A stretch of DNA of 60,922 nucleotides, from NCBI GenBank assembly GCA_020832805.1, contig JAFIED010000083.1:1-60922 (forward strand), read 5' to 3'. Made by a program: the position numbers and the translations under genes. Of the stretch, positions 25,867-34,423 are shown in pieces. Numbering within the stretch: the stretch's first letter is position 1; each line of letters begins with the position of its first letter. The notes beneath the pieces are model-generated. The model saw only the letters and a program-made list of their open reading frames with translations. It made no database searches and was not told the origin of the DNA. Source of the DNA: Pararhodobacter sp. (GTDB taxonomy: Bacteria; Pseudomonadota; Alphaproteobacteria; Rhodobacterales; Rhodobacteraceae).

Positions 25867-28065
25867 ATGATGGATTTGCCAGAGCCCAGCTTTTACCCGG
25901 AAGCGACGCCCCTGGGTGTGCTGACCACCCAGCCGCTGGGCAAGCTGCTGGATTACCGTGCCCCCGAAGGCGGCGCGCGGACGGGTGATCTGGTCGAGGT
26001 GCCGCTGGGCCCGCGCCGGGTGCTGGGCGCGATCTGGGGCGATGCGGCGGGCGATCTGCCGGTGCACAAGCTGCGCAGCGTGGCACGCGTGCTGGACGTG
26101 CCGCCCCTGCGCGACGAGTTGCGCGCCTTTCTGTCCCGCGCTGCTGCCTACACGCTGACCCCGCCAGAGCTGATGTTGTATCTGGCCACCCGCGCGCCGG
26201 GGTTGATTGCCGGTCAGGCAATGCGCCGGGTCTATCGCGCCGGGCCGGATCTGCCCGTGCGGATGACCGAGGCCCGCGCCCGCGTGCTGGCGGTGTTCAG
26301 CGATTTTGGCGGCGCGGCGCTGACCATCGGCGAAATCACCCGCGCGGCCGGGGTCAGCAACGGCGTGGTGCATACGATGGCGGCCCAGGGCGCGCTGATC
26401 GAGGGCGCCGCGCCGCGCGATGCGCCCTATCCCCGGCTGGACCCGGCGCGCGCGGGCAAGGCCCTGTCGCCCGATCAGGCCGCGGCGGCGGCGGCGCTGG
26501 CCAAGGGGGGCGGCGATTTCGGCGTGACGCTGCTGAAGGGCGTCACCGGGTCCGGCAAGACCGAAGTGTATCTGGAGGCCGTCGCCCGGTGCCTGCGCGC
26601 CGGTCGGCAGGCGCTGGTGCTGTTGCCCGAGATCGCCCTGACCGCCGGCTTTATCGAACGGGTCGAGGTCCGTTTCGGCGCGCGCCCCGCCGAATGGCAT
26701 TCCGGTGTCACACAGACCGAACGGCGCCGGCTGTGGCGCATGGTGGCCGAAGGGGGCGCCCAGCTGGTCGTGGGTGCGCGGTCTGCCCTGTTTCTGCCTT
26801 ATCGCGATCTTGGTCTGATCGTCGTCGATGAAGAACATGATCCCTCCTACAAGCAGGAGGATGGTGTTCTGTACAACGCGCGCGACATGGCGGTGCTGCG
26901 CGCCTCGCTTTGCGGGGCGCAGGTGGTGCTGGCCTCGGCCACGCCCTCGCTGGAAAGCTGGGCCAATGCCGAGGCCGGCAAATACGCGCGCCTGGATTTG
27001 CCCGCGCGCTTTGGCGTGGCCGAACTGCCGGACATGCAGGCCATCGACATGCGCAGCCAGGACATGCGCTCTGGCCATTGGATATCGCCGGCGCTGCAAC
27101 AGGCAGCAACGCAGCGGCTGGCGGCGGGGGAGCAGGTGCTGTTCTTCCTCAACCGCCGGGGCTATGCGCCGATCACCATCTGCCGCGCCTGTGGGCATCA
27201 GATCGAGTGCCATCAATGCGATGCGCGCATGGTCGAGCATCGCTTTCTCAAGCGTCTGATGTGCCACCAGTGCGGCGCCACGGCCCCCGTGCCCCAGACC
27301 TGCCCGTCCTGCGGGGCCGAGGGCAAGCTGCACCCGGTTGGCCCCGGCGTCGAACGGCTGGAGGAAGAGGCGCGCGCGCTGTTCCCACAGGCGCGCGTGG
27401 CGGTGTTGTCCTCGGACCTCTTCGCCTCGTCCCGCGCGCTGAAGGAACAGATCGAGGGGATCGCGGCGGGCGCCGCCGATATCGTGATTGGTACGCAACT
27501 GGTGGCCAAGGGGCACAACTTTCCGCTGTTGACCCTGGTGGGGGTAGTGGATGCCGATCTGGGCCTGCACGGGTCTGACCTGCGCGCGGGCGAGCGCAGC
27601 TTTCAGCTGATCCGGCAGGTGGCGGGCCGCGCCGGGCGGGCAGAGCGGCCGGGCAGGGCGCTGTTGCAGACTCATCAGCCCGACCATCCGGTCATTCGCG
27701 CCATCCTTTCGGGCGATGAAGAGGGGTTCTGGCGGGCCGAGGCCGCCGAGCGCCGCGCGCTGGCCATGCCGCCCTATGGCCGGCTGGCCGGGATCATCCT
27801 GTCCGGGCCTGAGGTGCAGACGGTGTTCGACCATGCCGGCGTGCTGGCGATGCGGGCCGAACCATTGCATCGGATCGGGGCGCAGGTCTTTGGCCCCGCG
27901 CCGGCGCCGATTGCGCGGGTGCGGGGGCGCCACCGCGTGCGGATGCTGGTCAAGGCTGCCAAGGCCGCGCCGCTTCAGACTGCGCTGGCCGAATGGGTGG
28001 CGGCCCTGCCGCTGCCCAGGAACGTGCGACTGGCCATCGATATCGACCCGCAAAGCTTCTGGTAG
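25867..28065 (+). CDS. priA: Primosomal replication protein N' (helicase PriA)
   Basis: 732 residues, full length. Order: 3'-DNA-binding and winged-helix regions (to about 200), then a superfamily-2 helicase core with GVTGSGKTE (Walker A) and DEEHD (Walker B). Next come a zinc-binding insertion with paired Cys motifs (CRACGHQIECHQC, CHQCG, CPSCG), and the second RecA lobe ending in GRAGRAERPG. It restarts stalled replication forks. The long antisense open frame across the same span is a GC-bias shadow. Confidence 0.96.
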   Translation: MMDLPEPSFYPEATPLGVLTTQPLGKLLDYRAPEGGARTGDLVEVPLGPRRVLGAIWGDAAGDLPVHKLRSVARVLDVPPLRDELRAFLSRAAAYTLTPPELMLYLATRAPGLIAGQAMRRVYRAGPDLPVRMTEARARVLAVFSDFGGAALTIGEITRAAGVSNGVVHTMAAQGALIEGAAPRDAPYPRLDPARAGKALSPDQAAAAAALAKGGGDFGVTLLKGVTGSGKTEVYLEAVARCLRAGRQALVLLPEIALTAGFIERVEVRFGARPAEWHSGVTQTERRRLWRMVAEGGAQLVVGARSALFLPYRDLGLIVVDEEHDPSYKQEDGVLYNARDMAVLRASLCGAQVVLASATPSLESWANAEAGKYARLDLPARFGVAELPDMQAIDMRSQDMRSGHWISPALQQAATQRLAAGEQVLFFLNRRGYAPITICRACGHQIECHQCDARMVEHRFLKRLMCHQCGATAPVPQTCPSCGAEGKLHPVGPGVERLEEEARALFPQARVAVLSSDLFASSRALKEQIEGIAAGAADIVIGTQLVAKGHNFPLLTLVGVVDADLGLHGSDLRAGERSFQLIRQVAGRAGRAERPGRALLQTHQPDHPVIRAILSGDEEGFWRAEAAERRALAMPPYGRLAGIILSGPEVQTVFDHAGVLAMRAEPLHRIGAQVFGPAPAPIARVRGRHRVRMLVKAAKAAPLQTALAEWVAALPLPRNVRLAIDIDPQSFW

Positions 28066-28095
28066 TTCTGCCCGTGCCGGCTCTGGGCGAGGGGT

Positions 28096-28875
28096 TCAGC
28101 GCGCCAGAAACCCCCCGTCCACCGGCAATGTATGGCCGGTGATCATGGCCGCGCCCGGCCCGGCCAGAAACAGGATCGCCAGGGCCACCTCGTCAGCCTC
28201 GGCGATACGGCCCAGCGGCATGGTTGCGGCAATGCGTGCCATCAGGTCAGGGTCGTCAGCCATGGCACCGATAAAGGCGGTGCGCACCCAGGTGGGCGCC
28301 ACCGCGTTGACGCGGATACCCTGCGCCCCCCATTCCACGGCCAGCGCGCGGGTCATGTTGACCACCGCGCCCTTGGTGGCGTGATAGGAAAGATTGGGAT
28401 AAAGGCTGCCCCCTGACAGGCCCATGATCGACGCCAGGTTGATGATCGCGCCGCCATGACCCGCCGCCAGCATCTGCCGCGCCACGGCGCGCGAGACGAT
28501 GAAAAGCGCTGTCATGTTCACATCGACAACCCGGTTCCAGGTGTCGATATCGGTTTCCAGCGTCGCCTCGCGCAGGGACAGGCCGGCAGAGTTGACCAGA
28601 ATGTCGATGCCGCCAAAGGCCTGTTGTGCCCTGTCCACCGCCGCATCGACCTGCGCCGCGTCGGTCACATCTGCCGTGATTGCCAGGGCAGATGTGCCCA
28701 GATCCGCCGCCGCCCCCCCAACGGCGGCGGGATAACGGTCCAGCAGGATAACCCGCGCGCCGGCCTCGATGAACCGCCGCGCTGTTGCCAAGCCAATGCC
28801 GGCCGCGCCGCCGGTGATCAGGGCAGTCTTGCCGGCTAGGGTGAAAGCGCTGCCCGAAAGGGGGCTGCCCGTCAT
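28096..28875 (-). CDS. SDR family oxidoreductase
   Basis: 259 residues, classical short-chain dehydrogenase. TGGAAGIG (about 21-28) is the nucleotide motif, NSAG the structural motif, a catalytic Ser in NLASIMG, and YHATK the Tyr/Lys pair. An Asp after strand 2 (LLDRYP) favours NAD+. It is the last gene of the meta-cleavage operon and overlaps the HpaI-type aldolase by 4 bases (28872-28875). It could oxidise a dihydrodiol to a catechol ahead of ring cleavage, or act on an aldolase product; sequence alone cannot decide. Confidence 0.88.
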   Translation of the reverse strand: MTGSPLSGSAFTLAGKTALITGGAAGIGLATARRFIEAGARVILLDRYPAAVGGAAADLGTSALAITADVTDAAQVDAAVDRAQQAFGGIDILVNSAGLSLREATLETDIDTWNRVVDVNMTALFIVSRAVARQMLAAGHGGAIINLASIMGLSGGSLYPNLSYHATKGAVVNMTRALAVEWGAQGIRVNAVAPTWVRTAFIGAMADDPDLMARIAATMPLGRIAEADEVALAILFLAGPGAAMITGHTLPVDGGFLAR

Positions 28876-29648
28876 GCGCCGCCATCCCCCAGCATGCGGG
28901 CGCGCAGCGCCCGCGCGCCGCTGGTCAGCAGGCCCATGTCAGTGCCGCCGGCGACAAAGGCATAGCCCCAGCCGCGATAGCGCAGCGCATCCTCTGCCCT
29001 GGTGGCCAGAATGCCCGCCGGTTTGCTGACAGCGGCCAGCCGTTGCACCGCCTGTTGCAGGGCGGCCTGAACCGCGTCATGGCCCGGATTGCCCAGATGC
29101 CCCATCGAGGCGCCAAGGTCAGAGGGGCCGATGAATACCCCGTCCACCCCCGGCACCATGGCGATGGCTTCCAGGTTTTCCATCGCGCTGCGGGTCTCTA
29201 TCTGGACCAGCACGCAGATCTCGTCATTGGCGCGGGCAAAGTAATCGCCGGCAAAGCCATAGCGGCTGGCCCGGGTCGACCCGGCCACCCCGCGCACCCC
29301 ATCGGGTGGATAGCGTGTTGCCGCCACCGCCGCCGCCGCCTCGGCCGGGGTTTCGACAAAGGGGATCAGCAGGGTTTGCGCGCCGATATCGAGAATGCGC
29401 TTGATCAGTACCTTGTCGTTCCACGCTGGGCGCACCACGGCCGAGGCCGTGCCCACCGCCGCGGCCTGCAGCAGGGGTTGCACGCTGGCGATCTCGGCCG
29501 GGGCGTGTTCGGTGTCGAACAGCATCCAGTCGAATCCGGCCAGCGACAGGGCTTCGGCCGCCACGGGGCTGGCCAGCGAGAACCACAGCCCATCCAGGGT
29601 ATCGCCCTGCAACAGGCGCTGCTTGAACGTGTTTGTCGAGGTCTGCAT
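28872..29648 (-). CDS. hpaI: HpcH/HpaI-type class II pyruvate aldolase
   Basis: 258 residues, close in pattern to E. coli HpaI. FDWMLFDTEHAP (active-site Asp/His), VRPAWND (substrate Arg), VLVQIETRSAMEN (metal Glu) and VDGVFIGPSDL (metal Asp) are all intact. It cleaves 4-hydroxy-2-oxo acids into pyruvate and an aldehyde, the last step of meta-cleavage pathways. It sits 8 bases after the hydratase gene and overlaps the SDR by 4. The start at 29648 gives the usual length; a GTG at 29660 is possible. Confidence 0.92.
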   Translation of the reverse strand: MQTSTNTFKQRLLQGDTLDGLWFSLASPVAAEALSLAGFDWMLFDTEHAPAEIASVQPLLQAAAVGTASAVVRPAWNDKVLIKRILDIGAQTLLIPFVETPAEAAAAVAATRYPPDGVRGVAGSTRASRYGFAGDYFARANDEICVLVQIETRSAMENLEAIAMVPGVDGVFIGPSDLGASMGHLGNPGHDAVQAALQQAVQRLAAVSKPAGILATRAEDALRYRGWGYAFVAGGTDMGLLTSGARALRARMLGDGGA

Positions 29649-29656
29649 GGGCTTTC

Positions 29657-30439
29657 TCACACAAACTGGACAGCGACCGACCCAAGCGGGCCGAAATCGG
29701 CATGAAGCGTGTCGCCTTTGTTGGCCCAGACCGGCCGCGTGAACGACCCTGACAACAGCATGTGCCCCGGTTCCAGGGTCACGTCAAAGGGCGCCAGCTT
29801 GTTGGCCAGCCAGGCCACCGCCATTGCCGGATGCCCCAGTACGCCGGCGGCGAGGCCGGTTTCCTCGATATCGGCATTGCGCCAGAAGATCGCGCCCACC
29901 CAGCGCAGATCGACATCCGTGGGCCGCACCGGGCGCCCGCCCAGCACCAGCCCCGCCGCCGCGCCATTGTCGGCGACCGTGTCGAATATCTTGCGCGGCT
30001 CGGTTACCCGGGCGTCGATGATCTCGATCGACGGCACCACCCATTCCGTTGCGCGCAGCACATCCACCAGCCCCACATTGGGGCCCTTGAGCGGCTCTTT
30101 CAGGATAAAGGTCAGTTCGGGTTCGACGCGGGGCACGCAGTAATCCTCGAACCTGACCTTGGCACCGTCCTGCAGCAGCAGATCGTCAAAGATATAGCCG
30201 TAATCGGGCTCGTCGATCCTGGACGCGGCCTGCATGGCCTTTGATGTCAGCCCGATCTTGTGGCCGATGATCCGCGCCCCCGCCTTGACCCGGGCCTGCG
30301 CCACGGCAGACGAGATGGCATAGCTGTCGGCGATCTCGATATGCGGGAACTGTTCTGACGGGCGCCTGCCCTGAACCTTGGTGCGGTGGCTTTCCAGCAA
30401 GCCGTCAACGGCGCGCGCGCGTTCTTCCTCGGTAAGCAT
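29657..30439 (-). CDS. hpaH: 2-oxo-hept-3-ene-1,7-dioate hydratase-like (HpaH)
   Basis: 260 residues of the hydratase/decarboxylase branch of the FAH fold. GHKIGLTSKAMQAASRIDEPDYG, VPRVEPELTFIL (metal Glu pair), RKIFDTVADN, AAGLVLGGRPV and GSFTRPVWANKGD match HpaH closely. It adds water to a 2-oxo-alkenoate before aldolase cleavage. A 4-oxalocrotonate decarboxylase is the main alternative in this family, but the HpaH-type blocks and the adjacent HpaI aldolase favour the hydratase. The start at 30439 follows AAAGGGT. Confidence 0.88.
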   Translation of the reverse strand: MLTEEERARAVDGLLESHRTKVQGRRPSEQFPHIEIADSYAISSAVAQARVKAGARIIGHKIGLTSKAMQAASRIDEPDYGYIFDDLLLQDGAKVRFEDYCVPRVEPELTFILKEPLKGPNVGLVDVLRATEWVVPSIEIIDARVTEPRKIFDTVADNGAAAGLVLGGRPVRPTDVDLRWVGAIFWRNADIEETGLAAGVLGHPAMAVAWLANKLAPFDVTLEPGHMLLSGSFTRPVWANKGDTLHADFGPLGSVAVQFV

Positions 30440-30449
30440 GATGACCCTT

Positions 30450-31904
30450 TCAGAGCTTGATGCAGACATTGCGAAGTTCGGAATAGAACTCCAGCGAGTG
30501 AACCCCGCCTTCGCGGCCGATGCCGCTGGCCTTCGAGCCGCCGAAGGGCGTGCGCAGGTCACGCAGGAACCAGGCATTGATCCAGGAAATCCCTACATCG
30601 ACCGCCTTTGCCGTGCGATGGGCGCGGCCCAGATTCGTGGTCCAGATCGAGGTGGCCAGACCATAGGGCGTATCATTGGCCAGTGCGATGGCCTCTTCCT
30701 CGGTGTCGAAGGCGGTCATATGCGTGCAGGGTCCGAAGATTTCGTTGCGCACCACCGGGCTGTTTTCGGGCAGGCCCGTCCAGATGGTGGGCTGTACCCA
30801 GTACCCCCCCGCATGGCCGCCGACCTCGGGCGCGCCGCCACCGGCCAGCACCGTTGCGCCTTCGGCCTTTGCCTGGTCATAATAGCGCAACACCTTGTCA
30901 CGGTGTTCGGCGCTGATGACGGGGCCCATGGTGGTGGCATCGCTGAACGGATCGCCCAGTTGATAGGCCCGCGCCTTTTCCGCCAGCCCTGCGGCCAGCC
31001 TGTCAAAGATCCCGCGCTGTACGTAAAGCCGTTCGGTGCCCAGGCACACCTGGCCGGAATTGGCGAAACAGGCGCGTCCGATCCCTTCAAGCGTCGCGTC
31101 CAGATCGGCATCGTCAAAGATGATGCCCGCATTCTTGCCGCCCAGTTCCAGCGAGACGGGCCGCACCCCGGTCGCCGCGGCGCGCATGATCGCCTCGCCG
31201 GTACGGGTCTCGCCGGTAAAGGTGATGCCGTCGATGCCCGGATGCGTGGTCAGAAATTCGCCCGCCGCATCCGGCCCCATGCCGTGGACGACATTGTAGA
31301 CGCCGGGCGGAATGCCTACGGCATTCATCACCTCGCCCAGCAGCGTTGCCGTGGCCGGGGTTTCCTCCGAAGGTTTGACAACCACGGTATTGCCACAGGC
31401 CAGGGCGGGCGCGACCTTCCACGTCATCAGCAACAGCGGCAGGTTCCATGGGCATACCACGCCGATGACCCCGCGCGGGACACGCAGTGCATAGTTCAGC
31501 GCGCCCTTGCCATCCGGCGTCGGCATCTCGAATGCCTCGGTCGAGGCGGTGGTGATCTGGTCGGCAAAGACGGTGAAATTGGCAGCCCCCCGCGGGATGT
31601 CGATATGGCTGGCCAGGCTGCGCGGCTTGCCGGTGTCGCGGATTTCGGCGGCCAGAAATTCGTCGAAGCGGGCGTTGATGCCCTCGGCCACCTTGCGCAG
31701 CAAGGCCGCGCGCTCGGCCAGCGGCATGCGGCCCCAGGGCCCTTTCAGGGCTGCCCGGGCGGCGTGAACGGCCGCGTCCACCTCGGCGCGGCCCGCCGCC
31801 GACACCTCGCCGATCACCTCGCCGGTTGCGGGGAAATGGTTGGCGAACGGGTCGGCAGAGCCCTTGACGAACGCGCCGTCGATGAAGTTCAGATAGGTGG
31901 TCAC
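30450..31904 (-). CDS. 2-hydroxymuconic semialdehyde dehydrogenase-type ALDH
   Basis: 484 residues, aldehyde dehydrogenase superfamily, nearest in pattern to DmpC/XylG. FNHFP-type N-terminus, RDTGKPRSLASHIDIPRGAANF, PWNLPLLLMTWKVAPALACGN, the catalytic Glu in SLELGGKN and the Cys in NSGQVCLGTERLY. It oxidises a ring-cleavage semialdehyde with NAD+ to a dicarboxylic dienol. The start is the GTG at 31904 because AAAGGA lies just upstream. Gaps of 10 and 11 bases tie it to the hydratase and the class II aldolase-family gene. Confidence 0.92.
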   Translation of the reverse strand: MTTYLNFIDGAFVKGSADPFANHFPATGEVIGEVSAAGRAEVDAAVHAARAALKGPWGRMPLAERAALLRKVAEGINARFDEFLAAEIRDTGKPRSLASHIDIPRGAANFTVFADQITTASTEAFEMPTPDGKGALNYALRVPRGVIGVVCPWNLPLLLMTWKVAPALACGNTVVVKPSEETPATATLLGEVMNAVGIPPGVYNVVHGMGPDAAGEFLTTHPGIDGITFTGETRTGEAIMRAAATGVRPVSLELGGKNAGIIFDDADLDATLEGIGRACFANSGQVCLGTERLYVQRGIFDRLAAGLAEKARAYQLGDPFSDATTMGPVISAEHRDKVLRYYDQAKAEGATVLAGGGAPEVGGHAGGYWVQPTIWTGLPENSPVVRNEIFGPCTHMTAFDTEEEAIALANDTPYGLATSIWTTNLGRAHRTAKAVDVGISWINAWFLRDLRTPFGGSKASGIGREGGVHSLEFYSELRNVCIKL

Positions 31905-31915
31905 GGTCGGTCCTT

Positions 31916-32584
31916 TCAGATCATCGTCTCGGGATCGCCTGTGGTCAGGTGTTCCCACATTCGTTCAAAGATGCGCCCGCTACGCGTCGCCCGTTCGCGC
32001 GCGGCGCGCGGGTCGATCACCGGCGCATCCACGCCCGTTGCCATGGCTGCCAGTTCGATCCGGCACATGTCATCCAGATAAAAGGCAAGGGCGGTGGCCT
32101 CTTGCAGGGTTTCACCCGCAACGACCGCGCCATTGCCGCGCATCAGCAGGCCGGCGCTGTCGCCCATCGCGTCGATGGCGCCCTGTGCCTTGTCGTCATC
32201 GCGCACCAGCTGGATATCGTCCCACAGGCCCACGCGCGGCGCAAAATAGGTGCCGAAGCCGTGGCGCATTTCAGGCCGCCGCCCCAGCGCGGCCAAGGCC
32301 ATCACATGCGGCCCCATGAAGCGCACGACACCGCCGATATCCGGCCTGCGGGCATAGATCTGCTGATGCAGGCGCACCTCGCCCAGAACGCCCTCTGGCA
32401 GGGTGCCGGCGACGGGCACGCGGATACAGGCCTCGCCGGGGGTGATCAGGCCCATCGGGCGCGACGGGCAGACCAGAAAGCTGTCGGCGTCGATCCGGGC
32501 CGAGCAGTGACCATAGGCATGCACCAGTCCAGCGCGGCTCAGCGAGCGGGCGCTGATGCGCACGGTGCGGGCAAGAATTTCCAT
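31916..32584 (-). CDS. Class II aldolase/adducin-family protein, probable decarboxylase
   Basis: 222 residues. The fold is recognisable: HAYGHCSARI, the acidic GEVRLHQQIYARRPDIGGVV with Glu69, then the C-terminal LLMRGNGAVVAGETLQEA. However, the usual metal pair HxH is R88-F-M90, and the usual NHG/GHG His is Asn151. I recall a subfamily with this GNG and FAPxxxLWDD pattern in aromatic-degradation operons; CmtD and PhtC decarboxylases belong to the wider family. Removal of a carboxyl group from a carboxylated ring-cleavage product is the likely role. It sits between the dioxygenase gene (3-base gap) and the dehydrogenase. Confidence 0.8.
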   Translation of the reverse strand: MEILARTVRISARSLSRAGLVHAYGHCSARIDADSFLVCPSRPMGLITPGEACIRVPVAGTLPEGVLGEVRLHQQIYARRPDIGGVVRFMGPHVMALAALGRRPEMRHGFGTYFAPRVGLWDDIQLVRDDDKAQGAIDAMGDSAGLLMRGNGAVVAGETLQEATALAFYLDDMCRIELAAMATGVDAPVIDPRAARERATRSGRIFERMWEHLTTGDPETMI

Positions 32585-32587
32585 GCG

Positions 32588-33445
32588 TCAGTCCCTGAAG
32601 GCCGCGATATTGGGTTTCGCGCCCCAGTGGCAGAACCCCCTGGGCTCGAAATGAAACTGCCGGTCACGCCACAATGGTTCGTCATGGATCTCGCAGACGC
32701 CGGTCGAATATTCGAAGGTCATGCCCTCGGGGCCAGTGAAATACAGGAATTGGGCCGATGATGTGGGGTGACGGCCCGGCCCGAAGGTAATGTTGACCTG
32801 GTTGTCGCGCACATGGGCCAGGCTGCGCTGGATGTCGTCGGTGCTGGCGACCTGATGATTGATGTGCTGTATCCCGGCCTTGTGAAACGGAAACAGCGCG
32901 ATCGAATGATGGATCGTGCCCAGCCGCATCAGGGGCGCATCGCCGATCCGGTCTGACACCCGCGCATTGCACACCTGTGTCCAGAAACGCTCGTCCCGCT
33001 CGGCATCGGTGGTGCACAGGCCGACATGCGAAAATCCGGTGATCCCGGCATCCCGCGTGCCGTGATAGCGCTGTGCCGAAACGGCGGGGCGCAGGACGAA
33101 TTCGATACCGTTGCCGGTGGGGTCGTCAAAGCGGATGAATTCGCGCACATGGCGGGCATCGCATTCCTGCGATGTGCCGTAATGCACGCGATGGCCCAGG
33201 GATTCCAGCGTGGCGGCGGCGCGCTGCAGTTCGGCGGGCGAGCCGATTTCGAAGGCGGTCACCTGGTCGGCGGGGTCGCCTTCGACATAGCACAGGGTGT
33301 GTGCGCGGTTGTCAGACTTGAAATAGGTCGCCCCCTTGCGGCGCTCGCTGACCTCCAGCCCCAGGATGGTGACGGCAAACCATTCGGCGCCGGCCAGGTC
33401 GCGGGTACCAAGGCGGCAATAGACCACATCCTTCAACGCGATCAT
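32588..33445 (-). CDS. Extradiol ring-cleavage dioxygenase (type I, VOC family), intact copy
   Basis: 285 residues, two tandem VOC modules as in BphC-like catechol dioxygenases. The iron ligands can be placed as His140 (GFSHVGL), His197 (HINHQV) and Glu245 (MTFEYS); the catalytic His180 (IHHSIAL), His226 (GPGRHPTS) and Tyr235 are also present. It should cleave a catechol next to the hydroxyl pair, giving a hydroxymuconic semialdehyde-type product for the enzymes encoded downstream. The start ATG at 33445 follows GGGGAGAGA and overlaps the stop of the paralogous VOC gene by 4 bases. Confidence 0.88.
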   Translation of the reverse strand: MIALKDVVYCRLGTRDLAGAEWFAVTILGLEVSERRKGATYFKSDNRAHTLCYVEGDPADQVTAFEIGSPAELQRAAATLESLGHRVHYGTSQECDARHVREFIRFDDPTGNGIEFVLRPAVSAQRYHGTRDAGITGFSHVGLCTTDAERDERFWTQVCNARVSDRIGDAPLMRLGTIHHSIALFPFHKAGIQHINHQVASTDDIQRSLAHVRDNQVNITFGPGRHPTSSAQFLYFTGPEGMTFEYSTGVCEIHDEPLWRDRQFHFEPRGFCHWGAKPNIAAFRD

Positions 33446-34305
33446 CGATCTGTCTCTCCCCTGTATTCCGGCGCGGTTGGCGGCGCCCCCCAGGCGCAAT
33501 GCGACAGCGCCACGCCCGGAAACTGCCGCGGGCCGCGCTGGGAGATTTGCGGGCCATGCGCAACCTCGGCGGCATAGCTGTAGTGGATGCCACCGGGGCC
33601 GCTGGTGGTGACGAAAACGGCATCGGACGTGGGCTGCCGGCCCGGCCCGTGCACGATCGGCTGCTGGCAGGCCTGCAGGAAATACCAGTTCTGCATCACA
33701 TTGTTGACCGACTCGACCGCCCATGTCGCACCCAGTATGCCGTCGCGCTCAGAGGGGTACAGTGCGATGCGGTGATGCGCGTCATCGATGCGCAGAAATA
33801 CTGCGTCACCGGCCCAGTCCGATACCTCGGCGCCGATGGCCTCTGTCCAGAACGCCTCGTTGGGGGCAATGTCGGTGCAGGCCAGCTGCACCGCCTGAAA
33901 CCCGGTTATCCCTGCATCGCGCGGCCCGTGATAGCGCCAGCCAGAGGTCAGCGGGCGCCAGACGATCTCGACCAGAACGCCATTGGGCGAAACCACGCTG
34001 ATCCCGGCCTTGACCTGACGGCGCTGCGCCTGCTGCGGGGTCAGCCGGCGCGGCGCATGGGCCGCAAGGCGGCTTTCCGCCGCGTCCAGATCCTCTGACC
34101 GGGCCACGGAAAGCGCCACCGCATCGCCCTCGTCGCCGGTCGAGTAGCACAGCGCATAGTTGCGCGCGTCAGAGCGGAAGCGCGCGCAATCATCCTCGCA
34201 GTCAGCCCGCTGCAGGCCAAAAGTTCCGGTGGCAAAGCGCGCGGCCGTGTCAAGATCATCAACCTGAACGCGCAGATAGCGCAGGTCTCGGTACATGCTG
34301 GTCAT
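33442..34305 (-). CDS. VOC-family paralogue of the dioxygenase, all catalytic residues replaced
   Basis: 287 residues, alignable end to end in its C-terminal half with the next gene's product (shared RYHG-RDAGITGF, FWT, GPGR-PTS blocks). At the six aligned active-site positions, only His178 is kept. The iron ligands become Ala138, Trp195 and Ser243, and His226/Tyr235 of the active copy become Gln224/Thr233. The fold therefore looks intact but cannot bind iron in the usual way. It is the first gene of the operon and overlaps the active copy by 4 bases, which suggests equal production and a heteromeric or regulatory role. Met 4 is an alternative start. Confidence 0.85.
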   Translation of the reverse strand: MTSMYRDLRYLRVQVDDLDTAARFATGTFGLQRADCEDDCARFRSDARNYALCYSTGDEGDAVALSVARSEDLDAAESRLAAHAPRRLTPQQAQRRQVKAGISVVSPNGVLVEIVWRPLTSGWRYHGPRDAGITGFQAVQLACTDIAPNEAFWTEAIGAEVSDWAGDAVFLRIDDAHHRIALYPSERDGILGATWAVESVNNVMQNWYFLQACQQPIVHGPGRQPTSDAVFVTTSGPGGIHYSYAAEVAHGPQISQRGPRQFPGVALSHCAWGAPPTAPEYRGETDR

Positions 34306-34363
34306 GGCAAATCCCCCAGAAGTGCGCGGGGCCTGACGGCGCTGTGCGGACCTCGTTTCCCTG

Positions 34364-34423
34364 TTGTCGACAAAATATCGATATTATTGCCATGTCAACA
34401 TGAAAATCGATTTATCATCGACA
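34364..34423. promoter_or_regulatory. CG-centred palindrome array, candidate GntR operator
   Basis: Three perfect palindromes and one half-matching site share a central CG: TTGTCGACAA (34364-34373), AATATCGATATT (34374-34385), AAATCGATTT (34404-34413) and the TCATCGACA region (34416-34423). The centres are 11 bases apart within each pair and 40 bases between pairs, so all face the same side of the helix. The stretch is AT-rich and lies in the divergent gap between the VOC operon and the GntR gene, whose product is the obvious candidate ligand. Confidence 0.55.

Noticed and set aside
25840-28053. Very long antisense open frame (737 codons) opposite priA
   Set aside because: Gln/Arg/His/Gly-rich, no domain, exactly complementary to an intact PriA; typical high-GC shadow frame.
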